The notes under the pieces: generated by a model | Seen by the model: the letters and a program-made list of their open reading frames with translations, nothing else | The model's database searches: none | Told to the model about the DNA's origin: nothing | Part shown: positions 15,876 to 24,761 of the stretch, one piece after another | How positions within the stretch are numbered: position 1 is the stretch's first letter | How the letters are laid out: each line of letters opens with the position of its first letter | DNA from: Pontibacter ummariensis | GTDB taxonomy: Bacteria; Bacteroidota; Bacteroidia; Cytophagales; Hymenobacteraceae | Direction of reading: 5' to 3' | Length of the DNA stretch: 64,000 nt | NCBI RefSeq assembly: GCF_900188175.1 | Contig: NZ_FZOQ01000024.1 | Coordinates: 18,987 to 82,986 of the forward strand | Position numbers and translations under genes: made by a program

Positions 15876-18221
15876 TTACTCATCGTCCTTTAAAGACTCG
15901 ATGGCCATGCCATGAATCTTTAAAGTGATGTACTTATCGATGCTGTTAAAATTATAGCCTTCTTCTCTGGCCTTCTTAATAAAGTCACTGTCTATGCCAT
16001 GGATGCTGGCCGACACTGTTTTTTCCATGCTCAGGTTCTGGAAGCCGGCCTTTCGCAGGTCCTCCACGTAAGCTGCGTCCACCCCGTGGATCTGGGCAGA
16101 CATAATATCCTCAAAGCTGAGGCCTTCGTAGCCCAGTGCTTTGATCCTTTTGATGGATGCTGGGTTCAACCCATGAATTTTAGCCTCAATATACTGATCC
16201 AGGCTCAGGTCATTTAGTCCCACCGACTGCAGGCTTTTGATGTAGGCCTCGTTTACGCCGTGTATCTTCAGCTCCATCATCTTTTCGAGGCTCAGTTCGC
16301 CAAAGCCCAGCGACTGCATTTCTTTTATGTTCACCGGAGTGATGCCGTGAATTTTTGCTTCGATGATCTTGTCCATGGAGAGATTGGCGTAACCGGCTTT
16401 TCGCAAGTCTTCTATAAAAGCTTTACTCACGCCATGAATCCTGGCTTCCATCATTTTATCCAGGCTTAGGTCCTTAAAGCCCAAAGCCTGCAGCTCCTGC
16501 ACATACTCCTGGTCGATACCGTGAATGCTGGCCGACACAACCTCTTCTATGGTAGGTTTCCTGTTACTGTGCTGCCGGAACAAGGCCAGGTAATTTTGAA
16601 AGTCGGCCATACCGATCCCATGGATAGCCAGTTCCTGCAGCCGTTCTCCCTCTATATGCTTGTAGTTCTTTTTCAGAAAGTCAACGTACTTCCGGTTTAC
16701 GTCCCCAAAAAATAGGTGAAACATCAGGTTCTGTTCGTTGCTGTTGATGTCATTGTCCGCCAGGTATTTTCGAAAGGAGGCATCTTCTGTAAACGTGTAC
16801 TTCCCCTGCCCCACTTCGGCGTCCAGGTTGCCCGTCAGTTGTAGTGTCCCGGTTTCTTTCGTCAGCACAAAGGTGTCGTTCCCCTGCTTCTGGAACAGGC
16901 CTTTGTCGAAGCACTGGGACATGTTCCAGCTCGAAGCTAGCTTGCTTCCTTTAAACTGGAGACAGTATTCCCCGTTTTCCTGACTGCTGTACCAGTAGCC
17001 CTTCGACATGTCTACCTGTTTCCCTTGCATGTTAAGCGAAAAGCCTTTCTTCGGCCCTGCCAGTTCTGGCGAAGGTGGCAATGGCGCACCTGGTAAGGCT
17101 GAAGGCGCCCCAGGTTGTGCAGGTACACCAGCGGTGGGCGGCTCTGCACTGCTGTTCTCTGCATTGAGGTTCATGTACTTGCCCACTGACACTTCCCCAG
17201 TTGCCGTAGAAAGGGCTGTGAAAAGACTGTGCTGGCTGGCAGCCGGCTCATTGATCAGCAGCAGCGTCCCGAAAAACAGGGGCGCCATAAAAGCATATTT
17301 CCAATAGGCATGTGGCGTCGATCTTTTGGCGTTCATCATCATGATCCTTTGTTTTAAAAGCGATTGGTTATAGTTGGTGGTAATGGAGAGCGGCTTGTTC
17401 GGCACGGCTATCTGCAGAAGGCTCAGCTGGTACTGGTCTTTTTTAACCTGCTCTTTCTCCAGCAGCTGCGCATCGGTCTGGTACTCGTTGTTTTTCTCTA
17501 TCTCCCTTTTCAGTAGCCAGACAAGCGGGTTAAACCACAGGATGATCACAGCCAGTTCTGCCAGCAGCAGGTCGAAGCTATGCCCCAGCCGGATGTGTAT
17601 CTTCTCATGGGCAATGATCTGCTCGTAGGTCTCGAAATCGTAGTCGTCGGGGTAGATAAAGATATAGTGGAAAAACGAGCAGGGGGCTTGCCTGCTGGCC
17701 GTGTTCACGATCACGCACTCACCGTCCTCGACCTTGTCTGTCGCCGTGGTCGCCTTTAACAGGATACACCCTACCTGAAAGAGCAGGCTCAGGGAGAAGA
17801 CTGCTACCCCAAACAGGTATAGCAGCAACACCCAAAAGCCTAAGCTAAACCCGGTACTGGTATCGCTGCTCTGCTCTTGGGCAACCTGCTGCTGTACCAC
17901 CTCTTCATAGGGCTGGCGCGGCAGGACAAGCTCATCTCCCTCGGGCATTGGGAGTGAAGGCGGCACAGCCCTTGTTTTCGCTACATCTTCTGTTACCTGA
18001 ACCTTCTCCCTAGCGGCATGCTCCTGAAACAGGGTTTGCAGGTAGCCTTGCTGGTCTACGAGTTTGGGCAAGCTCACAAAAGGCAGTACAAAGGCCAGGG
18101 CGATACAGCCAATCAGGTAGATACGGTTTGCCGTGAAGAAGCTCTCCTGCTGGAGCAGCAACTTATAGAACAGAAAGGCAATGCCAATGGCGAAGGAGGC
18201 TTTTAGCAGTATCTCGATCAT
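15876..18221 (-). CDS. M56/BlaR1-type membrane metallopeptidase sensor with C-terminal IHG repeats
   Basis: A 781-residue membrane protein. Two N-terminal helices, a polar loop and further helices lead to the zinc motif H205-E-K-I-H209 in IIAHEKIHIRLGHSFD, as in BlaR1/MecR1. A final helix near residue 310 (KYAFMAPLFFGTLLLI) places the rest outside the membrane. The periplasmic part has a Pro-rich linker and ends in seven tandem 29-residue repeats plus a partial one, each beginning xIHG. In BlaR1 systems, ligand sensing outside activates the peptidase, which leads to cleavage of the BlaI repressor. Here no penicillin-binding sensor domain is visible; the IHG repeats may take its place. It is downstream of blaI by 12 bp in the same operon. 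Confidence 0.8.
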   Translation of the reverse strand: MIEILLKASFAIGIAFLFYKLLLQQESFFTANRIYLIGCIALAFVLPFVSLPKLVDQQGYLQTLFQEHAAREKVQVTEDVAKTRAVPPSLPMPEGDELVLPRQPYEEVVQQQVAQEQSSDTSTGFSLGFWVLLLYLFGVAVFSLSLLFQVGCILLKATTATDKVEDGECVIVNTASRQAPCSFFHYIFIYPDDYDFETYEQIIAHEKIHIRLGHSFDLLLAELAVIILWFNPLVWLLKREIEKNNEYQTDAQLLEKEQVKKDQYQLSLLQIAVPNKPLSITTNYNQSLLKQRIMMMNAKRSTPHAYWKYAFMAPLFFGTLLLINEPAASQHSLFTALSTATGEVSVGKYMNLNAENSSAEPPTAGVPAQPGAPSALPGAPLPPSPELAGPKKGFSLNMQGKQVDMSKGYWYSSQENGEYCLQFKGSKLASSWNMSQCFDKGLFQKQGNDTFVLTKETGTLQLTGNLDAEVGQGKYTFTEDASFRKYLADNDINSNEQNLMFHLFFGDVNRKYVDFLKKNYKHIEGERLQELAIHGIGMADFQNYLALFRQHSNRKPTIEEVVSASIHGIDQEYVQELQALGFKDLSLDKMMEARIHGVSKAFIEDLRKAGYANLSMDKIIEAKIHGITPVNIKEMQSLGFGELSLEKMMELKIHGVNEAYIKSLQSVGLNDLSLDQYIEAKIHGLNPASIKRIKALGYEGLSFEDIMSAQIHGVDAAYVEDLRKAGFQNLSMEKTVSASIHGIDSDFIKKAREEGYNFNSIDKYITLKIHGMAIESLKDDE
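15879..16529 (-). repeat. 87-bp (29-aa) tandem repeats in the M56 protein
   Basis: Seven full 29-residue units plus a 14-residue partial unit. The unit pattern is [SRKQ]-I-H-G-[IVL]-x5-[IV]-x2-[LM]-x2-[LAV]-G-[FYL]-x2-L-S-x(2)-x3-x-A. IHG is invariant and the helix-turn-helix-like spacing suggests a solenoid. A more divergent IHG unit precedes the array. Confidence 0.9.
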
Positions 18222-18233
18222 AGCGGTATAGGT

Positions 18234-18599
18234 TTAACTGTTTCGTTGGGACTTGATAATGCGCACAAGCTCGTCGATCTCTTCGTCTGAGAGTTTCTCT
18301 TCCCGGGCAAAATGTGAGATCATACGGGTGAAGGAATTGCCAAAGTACTTGCTTTTGATGGTGGCTACATCCTGCTTCCTGTACTCGGCCAGTGGAACCA
18401 AGGGGGTGTACTGGTACGTGTTCCCAATTTTCTCAGCGCTCAGGAAGCCCTTTTCGGTGAGGATCTTCACCATGGTGGCCACGGTGTTGTAATGCGGCTT
18501 GGGCTCCGGCAACTCATCGATGATGTCTTTGATAAAAGCCTTTTCGAGGTGCCAGACAGCCTGCATGATCTGCTCTTCTCTTTTTCCTAGTTTCTGCAT
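18234..18599 (-). CDS. BlaI/MecI/CopY-family transcriptional repressor
   Basis: A 121-residue winged-helix repressor. The N-terminal half (LGKREEQIMQAVWHLEKAF...HYNTVATMVKILTEKGFL) is the BlaI DNA-binding domain, with YNTVATMVKIL as the recognition region. The C-terminal half forms the dimerisation helices, and the RxxxxxYF-like segment includes the area where the partner peptidase cleaves in the family. It is the first gene of a two-gene operon with the M56 sensor. Three phased palindromes upstream are its likely operators, giving autoregulation. Confidence 0.9.
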   Translation of the reverse strand: MQKLGKREEQIMQAVWHLEKAFIKDIIDELPEPKPHYNTVATMVKILTEKGFLSAEKIGNTYQYTPLVPLAEYRKQDVATIKSKYFGNSFTRMISHFAREEKLSDEEIDELVRIIKSQRNS

Positions 18600-18621
18600 T
18601 GTGGTAAGGTTTGTTCAATAC

Positions 18622-18677
18622 TACTAATTAATTAGTAATTATACTAATACATTAGTACGATTCCTAATTAATTAGGA
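18622..18677. promoter_or_regulatory. three 16-bp BlaI-type operators spaced exactly 20 bp apart
   Basis: TACTAATTAATTAGTA (18622-18637), TACTAATACATTAGTA (18642-18657) and TCCTAATTAATTAGGA (18662-18677) start at exact 20-bp intervals. The first and third are perfect palindromes; the second has 7-bp arms and a two-base centre. They resemble the staphylococcal bla/mec operator core (TACTACA...TGTAGTA). They lie 23-78 bp upstream of the blaI start, across the expected promoter. Spacing close to two helical turns would put all dimers on one face. Confidence 0.8.
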
Positions 18678-18794
18678 TTTACAGAGCAGAACATTTTTTA
18701 CAGGAAAAGGAAAAGTCATAGCGACCCCGTCTCACATCCACCTTAATATACTTACTTATAACTACTTAAGCATACACACGGTGTTTAACGGGAG

Positions 18795-18851
18795 GCGGGA
18801 GCTGGTCTTGCCAGAATGACAGCGTCACCTTTCGGCATCACCAGCTCCCGC
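18795..18851 (-). terminator. hairpin after the FtsX permease gene
   Basis: A 12-bp perfect stem (18795-18806 with 18840-18851) with a 33-base loop, starting 11 bp beyond the permease stop. There is no T run, so it may act as a 3'-end stabilising or Rho-dependent structure rather than an intrinsic terminator. Confidence 0.45.
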
Positions 18852-18862
18852 GTCAGTTGTCC

Positions 18863-21289
18863 TTACTCAAACCTCAGGTTAGTGACCGGGTTAGCAGTGG
18901 CTGCTTTCAGGGCCTGGTAGCTCACCGTTAAGAAGGCCACCAGGGCCGCAACCAGGCTCGCCACTAAAAACACCCACACAGGTATATCAATGCGATAGGC
19001 AAAGTCCTGCAGCCAGGTGTGCATGGCGTACCAGGCCAGCGGAAAGGCAATCAGGGCCGATACCAGGATCAGTAAGAGAAACTCCTTCGACAGCAGTGCC
19101 ACGATCATCGAGTTTTCAGCACCCAGCACCTTCCGGATACCGATCTCTTTTTTACGGCGCTCGGCGGCGTAAGCGGCAAGGCCAAAGAGCCCCAGACAGG
19201 CCACAAAAATGGCAATGCCGGTAAAGATCCAGAGCAGGGTTTTCAGCTTGTCCTCTGCCTTGTACATCTTCTGGAAGTTGTCATCCATAAAAATGTACTC
19301 GATGGGGTAATCCGGAGAAAAGGTGCTCCACACGTCCTTCACGTGGTCGATGGCCCCGGCAACGTTCTGGGCGTCGATCTTTACCGCCACCTTATGATAG
19401 GCCTCAGGAAAGATCTGTAGCACCGTTGGCTCCACTTTGTCATACAGGCTCTTAAAATGGAAATCTTTCACTACCCCGATGATCTTCCCTTCTTTCAGTG
19501 AGTCCGGGTTCTCGTCGCTCCATACCTGCCACTGTAAAGGCTGTCCCAGTGCTTTCTCGGGCGTCCTATAGCCCAGTTCCCTCACAGCCGTCTCATTGAT
19601 CATGAAGGCATGGTCCGTATCGGTCTTAAACTCTTTGGAGAACGGCCGCCCTGCAACCACTTTTACATCTAGGGTATTGAGATAATTATAGTCTATCATC
19701 AGCTGGGTAACCCCGTGGTGCACTTGCTCGCCGTTTCGGGGCACGATGATCCTATCTCCTGCCGTCGCATCGCCCGGAAAGCCATAGCCGATGGACACGT
19801 TCTTAATTTTGGGCGACTTTAACAGCTCCTGCTTAAAGGTCTCGTAGTTTTCGAACATCTGGTCCCCCCGCATCTGGAAAAACATGATCTGCTCTTTGTT
19901 AAAGCCCAGGTCTTTGTTGTGCAGGTAAGACACCTGCTGGTATACGATTCCGGCGCATATGATCAGAAAAATGGACAGGGCAAACTGCAGGACAATCAGG
20001 CCGTGCCGCAGCCACTGTATCTTCCCTACCCTGCTATCGACCACCACCGCACTCTTCAGCACTTTTACAGGTTTAAAACCTGAGAGGACCATAGCAGGGT
20101 AAAAACCGGCCAACACGCCCACGACCACTGCCAGGACAAGCAACAGCAACAGAATAGCAGGATTCCCGAACACGTTGAACTCCATTTGCTTGCCTGCGAA
20201 GGCATTCAGGGTAGGCAAGAGCAGCGAGGCCAGGGCCGCCGAAAAGATGACGCTGATCAGGGTAAGCAGCAGGGTTTCGCTCAAAAACTGCGCGACCAAC
20301 TGCCCTTTACTGGCCCCTACCGCTTTTCTCACCCCCACTTCTTTGGCCCGCTGGCTAGACTTGGCCGTGGACAGGTTCACGAAATTGAAGCAGGCAATGA
20401 GTAGGATGAAAACAGCGATGATGCTTAGGGCCTTTACATAGGTAATGTTTCCTCTGATAGCCTGGTCAAAACTAAAGCTGGCAGAATAGAGGTACACCTC
20501 CTCCAGCGGCTGGAAGACGGGCAGGTAATCGTAAGGCTGGTTTTTGTCGGGGTCTATCTGCTGCGCCACGATCTTTCGGAACTTTTCCTGCACAAATCCG
20601 GGGTCGGCCCCCTCTTTCAACTTAACATAAGTATAAAACTGCTGCCAACTCCACTTCTTCATTCGTTCGGCCGGGAGTTGCGCAGCCTCCATCGGAAGCA
20701 CAAAGTTTACCGGCAGGTGAAATTTATCATTGCGCTCAAACACGCCCCGTACAATAAAAGGCTCTTTATTTACAGTCACCTTTCTGCCCACAGGATCCAC
20801 CTCGCCGAACACACGCTCCGCAAACCTGTCCGAGATCACGATAGAAGAGGGATCGGCCAGGGCTTTTTGGTGAGACCCGTATTTGAACGGAAGCTGAAAC
20901 ATCTCGAAAAAGCCCGGATCGGCATAGGTGCGTCCGTTTTCATAAATGCTCTTCTCCCCTACCTCTACCAGGTTATTTGCCTCAAACTGCAGCATCAGGA
21001 TGCGTACGACTTTCTCCACCTCGGGGAAATTCTGCTCCAGGGTAGTGCCAAACATGGGCGGAACAGGGGCAATGACCTTCCCCGATTCTCTCGCCGACAT
21101 GTCGTTATACAGGCGGTACACCCTGTCTCCCTCAGGCAGGAACTTATCATACTGCAGCTCGTCGTATACGAACAGGCCGATGAGCAAGCAGGCCGTCAGG
21201 CCCAGGGTAAGGCCAGACAGGTTGATAAAGGTAAAGGCCTTATGCCGGAACAGGTTGCGATAGGCGGTTTTAAAATAGTTTCTGAACAT
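18863..21289 (-). CDS. ABC transporter permease, MacB/FtsX type, 8-TM Bacteroidota form
   Basis: An 808-residue membrane protein of two fused half-permeases. The N-terminus (MFRNYFKTAYRNLFRHKAFTFINLSGLTLGL) is the family's first helix; a MacB-type periplasmic core domain (residues about 50-250) and an FtsX domain (about 285-400) follow. The pattern then repeats with a second periplasmic domain and a C-terminal FtsX domain containing AYAAERRKKEIGIRKVLGA. Both halves carry the xKEIGIRK or AKEVGVRKAVGAS coupling motif. Proteins of this type take part in efflux or lipoprotein/peptide export with a separate ATPase, which is not encoded nearby. It diverges from an NtrC-type regulator/kinase pair that may control it. 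Confidence 0.88.
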   Translation of the reverse strand: MFRNYFKTAYRNLFRHKAFTFINLSGLTLGLTACLLIGLFVYDELQYDKFLPEGDRVYRLYNDMSARESGKVIAPVPPMFGTTLEQNFPEVEKVVRILMLQFEANNLVEVGEKSIYENGRTYADPGFFEMFQLPFKYGSHQKALADPSSIVISDRFAERVFGEVDPVGRKVTVNKEPFIVRGVFERNDKFHLPVNFVLPMEAAQLPAERMKKWSWQQFYTYVKLKEGADPGFVQEKFRKIVAQQIDPDKNQPYDYLPVFQPLEEVYLYSASFSFDQAIRGNITYVKALSIIAVFILLIACFNFVNLSTAKSSQRAKEVGVRKAVGASKGQLVAQFLSETLLLTLISVIFSAALASLLLPTLNAFAGKQMEFNVFGNPAILLLLLVLAVVVGVLAGFYPAMVLSGFKPVKVLKSAVVVDSRVGKIQWLRHGLIVLQFALSIFLIICAGIVYQQVSYLHNKDLGFNKEQIMFFQMRGDQMFENYETFKQELLKSPKIKNVSIGYGFPGDATAGDRIIVPRNGEQVHHGVTQLMIDYNYLNTLDVKVVAGRPFSKEFKTDTDHAFMINETAVRELGYRTPEKALGQPLQWQVWSDENPDSLKEGKIIGVVKDFHFKSLYDKVEPTVLQIFPEAYHKVAVKIDAQNVAGAIDHVKDVWSTFSPDYPIEYIFMDDNFQKMYKAEDKLKTLLWIFTGIAIFVACLGLFGLAAYAAERRKKEIGIRKVLGAENSMIVALLSKEFLLLILVSALIAFPLAWYAMHTWLQDFAYRIDIPVWVFLVASLVAALVAFLTVSYQALKAATANPVTNLRFE

Positions 21290-21827
21290 AGTTTTGTGCT
21301 GTAGAAGTAATTAAGAAAATCTCTTTGTCAATGTAGCAGAAAGGAAAGCTAGTACAGGTACCTATTCTGCCTTTCTGATTTGCTTGTCGGTGGCCCTGTC
21401 CAGGCCCGGCACTCGCGTCCTGTCATCCGTGCTGGTACTACCGGGGCACTGTAGCACTGCCCACTAATGGTCATCCTTCGTGCTGATTCACAGGCTTCGG
21501 CGCAGCCCTTCTGGATGTTCCTTCGTCTTCCTCCGACACAGCGGGGCATTGCTATAAAAAGCAGCTTTTTCATCGCCTTGTTATTAGTTGTTCCGGTCAG
21601 CTCTCTGAACGTGAAGCACTTTACCCAAGACCCGTACCACTTTATATAACTTATTGATAAACAGATACTAGTGCTTATGAAACTGATGCAATGGCGTGCA
21701 TTTCCGCTCGCCAGGTGTGCGAATTCGCACGCTCTTTTTCCTGAGCAGGAAGCCCTAGCTTCTCGTAATCAAGGTGTTGTAGGTATGGCATAATTATAGT
21801 TTCTTGCCCCACTATTATGATAGTCCT
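21290..21827. other. divergent intergenic region between FtsX permease and NtrC-type regulator
   Basis: 538 bp between divergently transcribed genes. A frame on the minus strand at 21349-21573 begins like a signal peptide (MKKLLFIAMPRC) but continues as low-complexity basic sequence and is unlikely to be intact; a decayed exported peptide is possible. The regulator start was set at the ATG 21828; a TTG at 21804 is the alternative. The palindrome at 21717 is listed separately. Confidence 0.35.
21717..21730. promoter_or_regulatory. 14-bp perfect palindrome, candidate activator site
   Basis: GTGCGAATTCGCAC lies 98 bp upstream of the regulator start codon and in the shared control region of the FtsX permease gene. 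NtrC-family regulators bind dyads of this kind as upstream activating sequences. No good -24/-12 sigma-54 promoter was found beside it, so the link is tentative. Confidence 0.4.
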
Positions 21828-23186
21828 ATGCAACTAAAGAACGCCTCCATCCTGGTAGTTGATGACGATACCGACGTGCTGACGGCTGTACGCCTGCTAC
21901 TGCGGCCACAGGTAAGGGAGATCATTACGGAAAAGAACCCTGAAAACCTGCCCGCTTTGCTCCGGCAGCAGGCCTTCGATGTGATCCTGCTGGACATGAA
22001 TTTCAAAAGCGCCCTCAATACCGGCAATGAGGGCTTCTATTGGCTGCAAAAGATAAAAGAGTTGAAATCGGAGGCTACAGTGGTTATGATCACCGCCTAT
22101 GGCGACATTGACCTGGCAATCCGCTCGCTAAAGGAAGGTGCCTTTGACTTTGTGGTAAAGCCCTGGCATAACGAAAAGCTACTGGTCACCCTGACCGATG
22201 CCTTGCGTAATAAGAGCAAAGCCAGCAGTCCAAGTCCTGCTCCAAAGCCCGCCGGGGCATTCGGTCCTGAGTTGCTGGGCGAGTCAGAGGCCATGCGGGA
22301 TATCTTCCTAAAGGTTAAAAAAGTGGCCCCCACCGATGCCAATATCCTGATCCTGGGCGAGAACGGCACCGGAAAAGAATTAGTGGCCAAAGCCATACAC
22401 GAGCATTCTTTGCGCGCTCAAAAGCCCTTTGTAAAAGTGGATGTTGGCGCCCTGACCGAATCGTTGTTTGAGAGTGAGCTGTTTGGGCATAAGAAAGGGG
22501 CCTTCACTGATGCCCGGGAAGACCGGGCCGGCCGGTTCGAGGCAGCCAACGGAGGCACTATTTTTCTGGATGAGATCGGTAATATTTCGCTGCACCAGCA
22601 ATCTAAACTGCTTAGCGTGCTGCAAAACCGCCAAGTAATACGCTTGGGCACAAATGAACCGGTGGGCATTAATGTGCGCCTGCTGTGCGCCACCAACGTG
22701 CCGCTGGCCGAGTTGGCCAATGAGTCCCACTTCCGAAAAGACCTGATCTACCGCATCAACACAGTCGAGCTCGTGCTACCGCCCCTGCGCAAGAGGGGCA
22801 ATGATATTTTGCTGCTTGCCCGGCATTTTGCAGGGGTATATGCCGATAAGTATATGAAGCCCATACCGGAGCTGAGTAAGCCGGCCCAGGAAAAGCTCCT
22901 GCAGTACTCCTACCCTGGCAATGTGCGTGAGTTACAGTATGCCATTGAGCGGGCTGTGATTATGGCAGATGGGGAAGTGCTGGATGCAAGCGACATCCTC
23001 TTCTCCCCACTAGAGGCTACACCGGCCGTTAGTGCCACGAGCGAAGAAAGTAACTTGGAGGAGCTTGAGAAAATCACCATCAACCGCGTACTTCAGAAGC
23101 ACGACGGCAACTTAACCCGTACCGCCAAAGAACTGGGCATTACCCGCACTGCCTTATACCGTCGCATTGGCAAATATGGCCTTTAA
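21828..23186 (+). CDS. sigma-54-type response regulator (NtrC/AtoC family)
   Basis: A 452-residue regulator. The receiver domain (1-125) has the acidic pocket VVDDDTD and phospho-acceptor Asp56 (ILLDMNF). The AAA+ domain (about 150-385) has Walker A GENGTGKELVAKAIH and Walker B GGTIFLDEIGN. Its sigma-54-contacting loop reads GAFTDA instead of the usual GAFTGA. The C-terminal Fis-type helix-turn-helix is NLTRTAKELGITRTALYRRI. Its 3' end overlaps the kinase gene by 11 bp. The Gly-to-Asp change in the loop is shared by many Bacteroidota homologues, to my memory, so it need not mean loss of function. Target genes are unknown; the divergent FtsX permease is the obvious candidate. Confidence 0.92.
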   Translation: MQLKNASILVVDDDTDVLTAVRLLLRPQVREIITEKNPENLPALLRQQAFDVILLDMNFKSALNTGNEGFYWLQKIKELKSEATVVMITAYGDIDLAIRSLKEGAFDFVVKPWHNEKLLVTLTDALRNKSKASSPSPAPKPAGAFGPELLGESEAMRDIFLKVKKVAPTDANILILGENGTGKELVAKAIHEHSLRAQKPFVKVDVGALTESLFESELFGHKKGAFTDAREDRAGRFEAANGGTIFLDEIGNISLHQQSKLLSVLQNRQVIRLGTNEPVGINVRLLCATNVPLAELANESHFRKDLIYRINTVELVLPPLRKRGNDILLLARHFAGVYADKYMKPIPELSKPAQEKLLQYSYPGNVRELQYAIERAVIMADGEVLDASDILFSPLEATPAVSATSEESNLEELEKITINRVLQKHDGNLTRTAKELGITRTALYRRIGKYGL

Positions 23187-24528
23187 GAGCTTTGACCGAA
23201 ACCTGGTGCTGCGGGTAGCCCTGCTGCTGCTTACCCTGAGCCTGCCCGCTGTCCTCATCCTTCATGGCTGGTCGGAGGCCCTTGTGTTTCTGTTGCCCAT
23301 CATCTTGTACCAGGTCGTAGACCTCACGCGCTTTTTACGAAAGGCGCAGGAAGAGTTGAACCAGTTTATTGAATCAGTGCACTACCGTGATTTTTCGCGG
23401 TACTATAACGAGCAGTACCCCAGTGCACAGCTCCAGTTACTCCGGAAAGGCTTTAACGAGATCAACACCACCTTTAAAAGCATTAACCGGGAAAAGGAAA
23501 GCCAGCACCTACACCTGCAAAAGATCATGGAGTTGGTGGATACCGGGATTTTGTCTTACGAGGTCGACAGCGGGGAAGTGGTGTTAATGAATGAGTCGCT
23601 GAAAAAGCTCCTGCACATCCCCTTCATGAAAACGATTCACTTCCTGGAGAAAAGGGATTATGAGCTGTATCAGGCTGTGCAGGAACTCGCAGCGGGCCGC
23701 TCCCGAATTGCAATGGCCAACACTGCGCATTTTGAGAAAAGCGCCTTTAAAGTATTGCTGTCGGCCACGGCCTTCCGCAGCGAAGGACACACCTATAAGC
23801 TGGTAGCTTTCCAGAACGTGAACGAAGCATTAGACGAAACAGAGTCCCAGGCCTGGCAAAAGCTTTTGAACGTGATGACCCACGAGATCATGAACTCCGT
23901 GGCACCAATTGCCTCCCTGGCCGACACCCTTAAAAACCGCCTCCAGGAAACAGCTCCTGCCGGTCCTTCCGCCCACGACCTGGAAGACTTTAAGCTAGGT
24001 GTTAGCACCATCAAAAACAGAAGCCTAGGCTTGCTGCGCTTTGCTGAAACATACCGTAACCTGAACCGGATAACAAAGCTCAGCCTGACAGAGGTATCGG
24101 TTAAAGAAGTGTTCCTTAACCTAAAGCACCTCATGGCACCCACCCTGGCACAGAAGCACATTAAGTTAGAGATCAGCCTCTCCTCACCTGACCTGCGCTT
24201 GCAGGCCGACAAAAACCTGCTCGACCAGGTCCTGATCAACCTGATGGTGAATGCGATGGAGGCGGTGAAGGACCGGCCAGAACCGCAGATCAGCTTATCG
24301 GCCTATGCCTCCCCCCAGGGTAAGACCCTTCTTAAAGTGGCAGACAACGGCATTGGCATGTCCCGGGAGGTGCAGGAAAAAATCTTTATCCCCTTTTTCA
24401 GCACCAGAAAGAACGGCAACGGCATTGGCCTTAGCCTGTGCAAGCAGATCGTACTCCTCCACAAAGGCACGATACAGGTACAGTCAGCTGAAGGCGAGGG
24501 CACCGCTTTTATCCTCCGGTTTAATTAA
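23176..24528 (+). CDS. sensor histidine kinase partnering the NtrC-type regulator
   Basis: A 450-residue membrane kinase. Two close transmembrane helices at residues 10-50 (VALLLLTLSLPAVLILHGW; ALVFLLPIILYQVV) leave almost no periplasmic sensor. A PAS-like region (about 110-215) is followed by the phospho-acceptor block MTHEIMNSVAPI, with the His in the H-box, then an HATPase domain with N-box NLMVNAMEAV, G1 DNGIGM and G2 GNGIGLSLCKQI. The start ATG 23176 lies inside the preceding gene; a TTG 9 bp upstream is possible. It belongs to the NtrY-like class, sensing an internal or membrane signal. Confidence 0.9.
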   Translation: MAFKSFDRNLVLRVALLLLTLSLPAVLILHGWSEALVFLLPIILYQVVDLTRFLRKAQEELNQFIESVHYRDFSRYYNEQYPSAQLQLLRKGFNEINTTFKSINREKESQHLHLQKIMELVDTGILSYEVDSGEVVLMNESLKKLLHIPFMKTIHFLEKRDYELYQAVQELAAGRSRIAMANTAHFEKSAFKVLLSATAFRSEGHTYKLVAFQNVNEALDETESQAWQKLLNVMTHEIMNSVAPIASLADTLKNRLQETAPAGPSAHDLEDFKLGVSTIKNRSLGLLRFAETYRNLNRITKLSLTEVSVKEVFLNLKHLMAPTLAQKHIKLEISLSSPDLRLQADKNLLDQVLINLMVNAMEAVKDRPEPQISLSAYASPQGKTLLKVADNGIGMSREVQEKIFIPFFSTRKNGNGIGLSLCKQIVLLHKGTIQVQSAEGEGTAFILRFN

Positions 24529-24761
24529 GCTATGTTTAGTTAAACCCTCTTACACGGCTTTAAACAAAATCTTACCCTGGTAAAGCAGCCCGGCAGCAGC
24601 CCCCTTCTGCCACCCCGTCCTTTTACTGCGCCTGGCTCATATGCGTATACCCCTGTACGCTTGTGTAGCACCCTACCACCCTCCCACCCTCAGAAAATAT
24701 TTTTAGACGGAGGCAACCGTTGCTGCCTTTTAACCGTGATGGGGACGCAAAACCCGGAAAA

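Noticed and set aside
21349..21573. Frame starting MKKLLFIAMPRC, like a signal peptide
   Set aside because: Only the first residues look like a signal; the rest is basic, Cys-rich and without motifs, and would be very short.
21688..21701. GCAATGGCGTGCAT as a minus-strand sigma-54 -24/-12 promoter
   Set aside because: The spacing between the GC and GG elements is one base short and the -24 element is incomplete.
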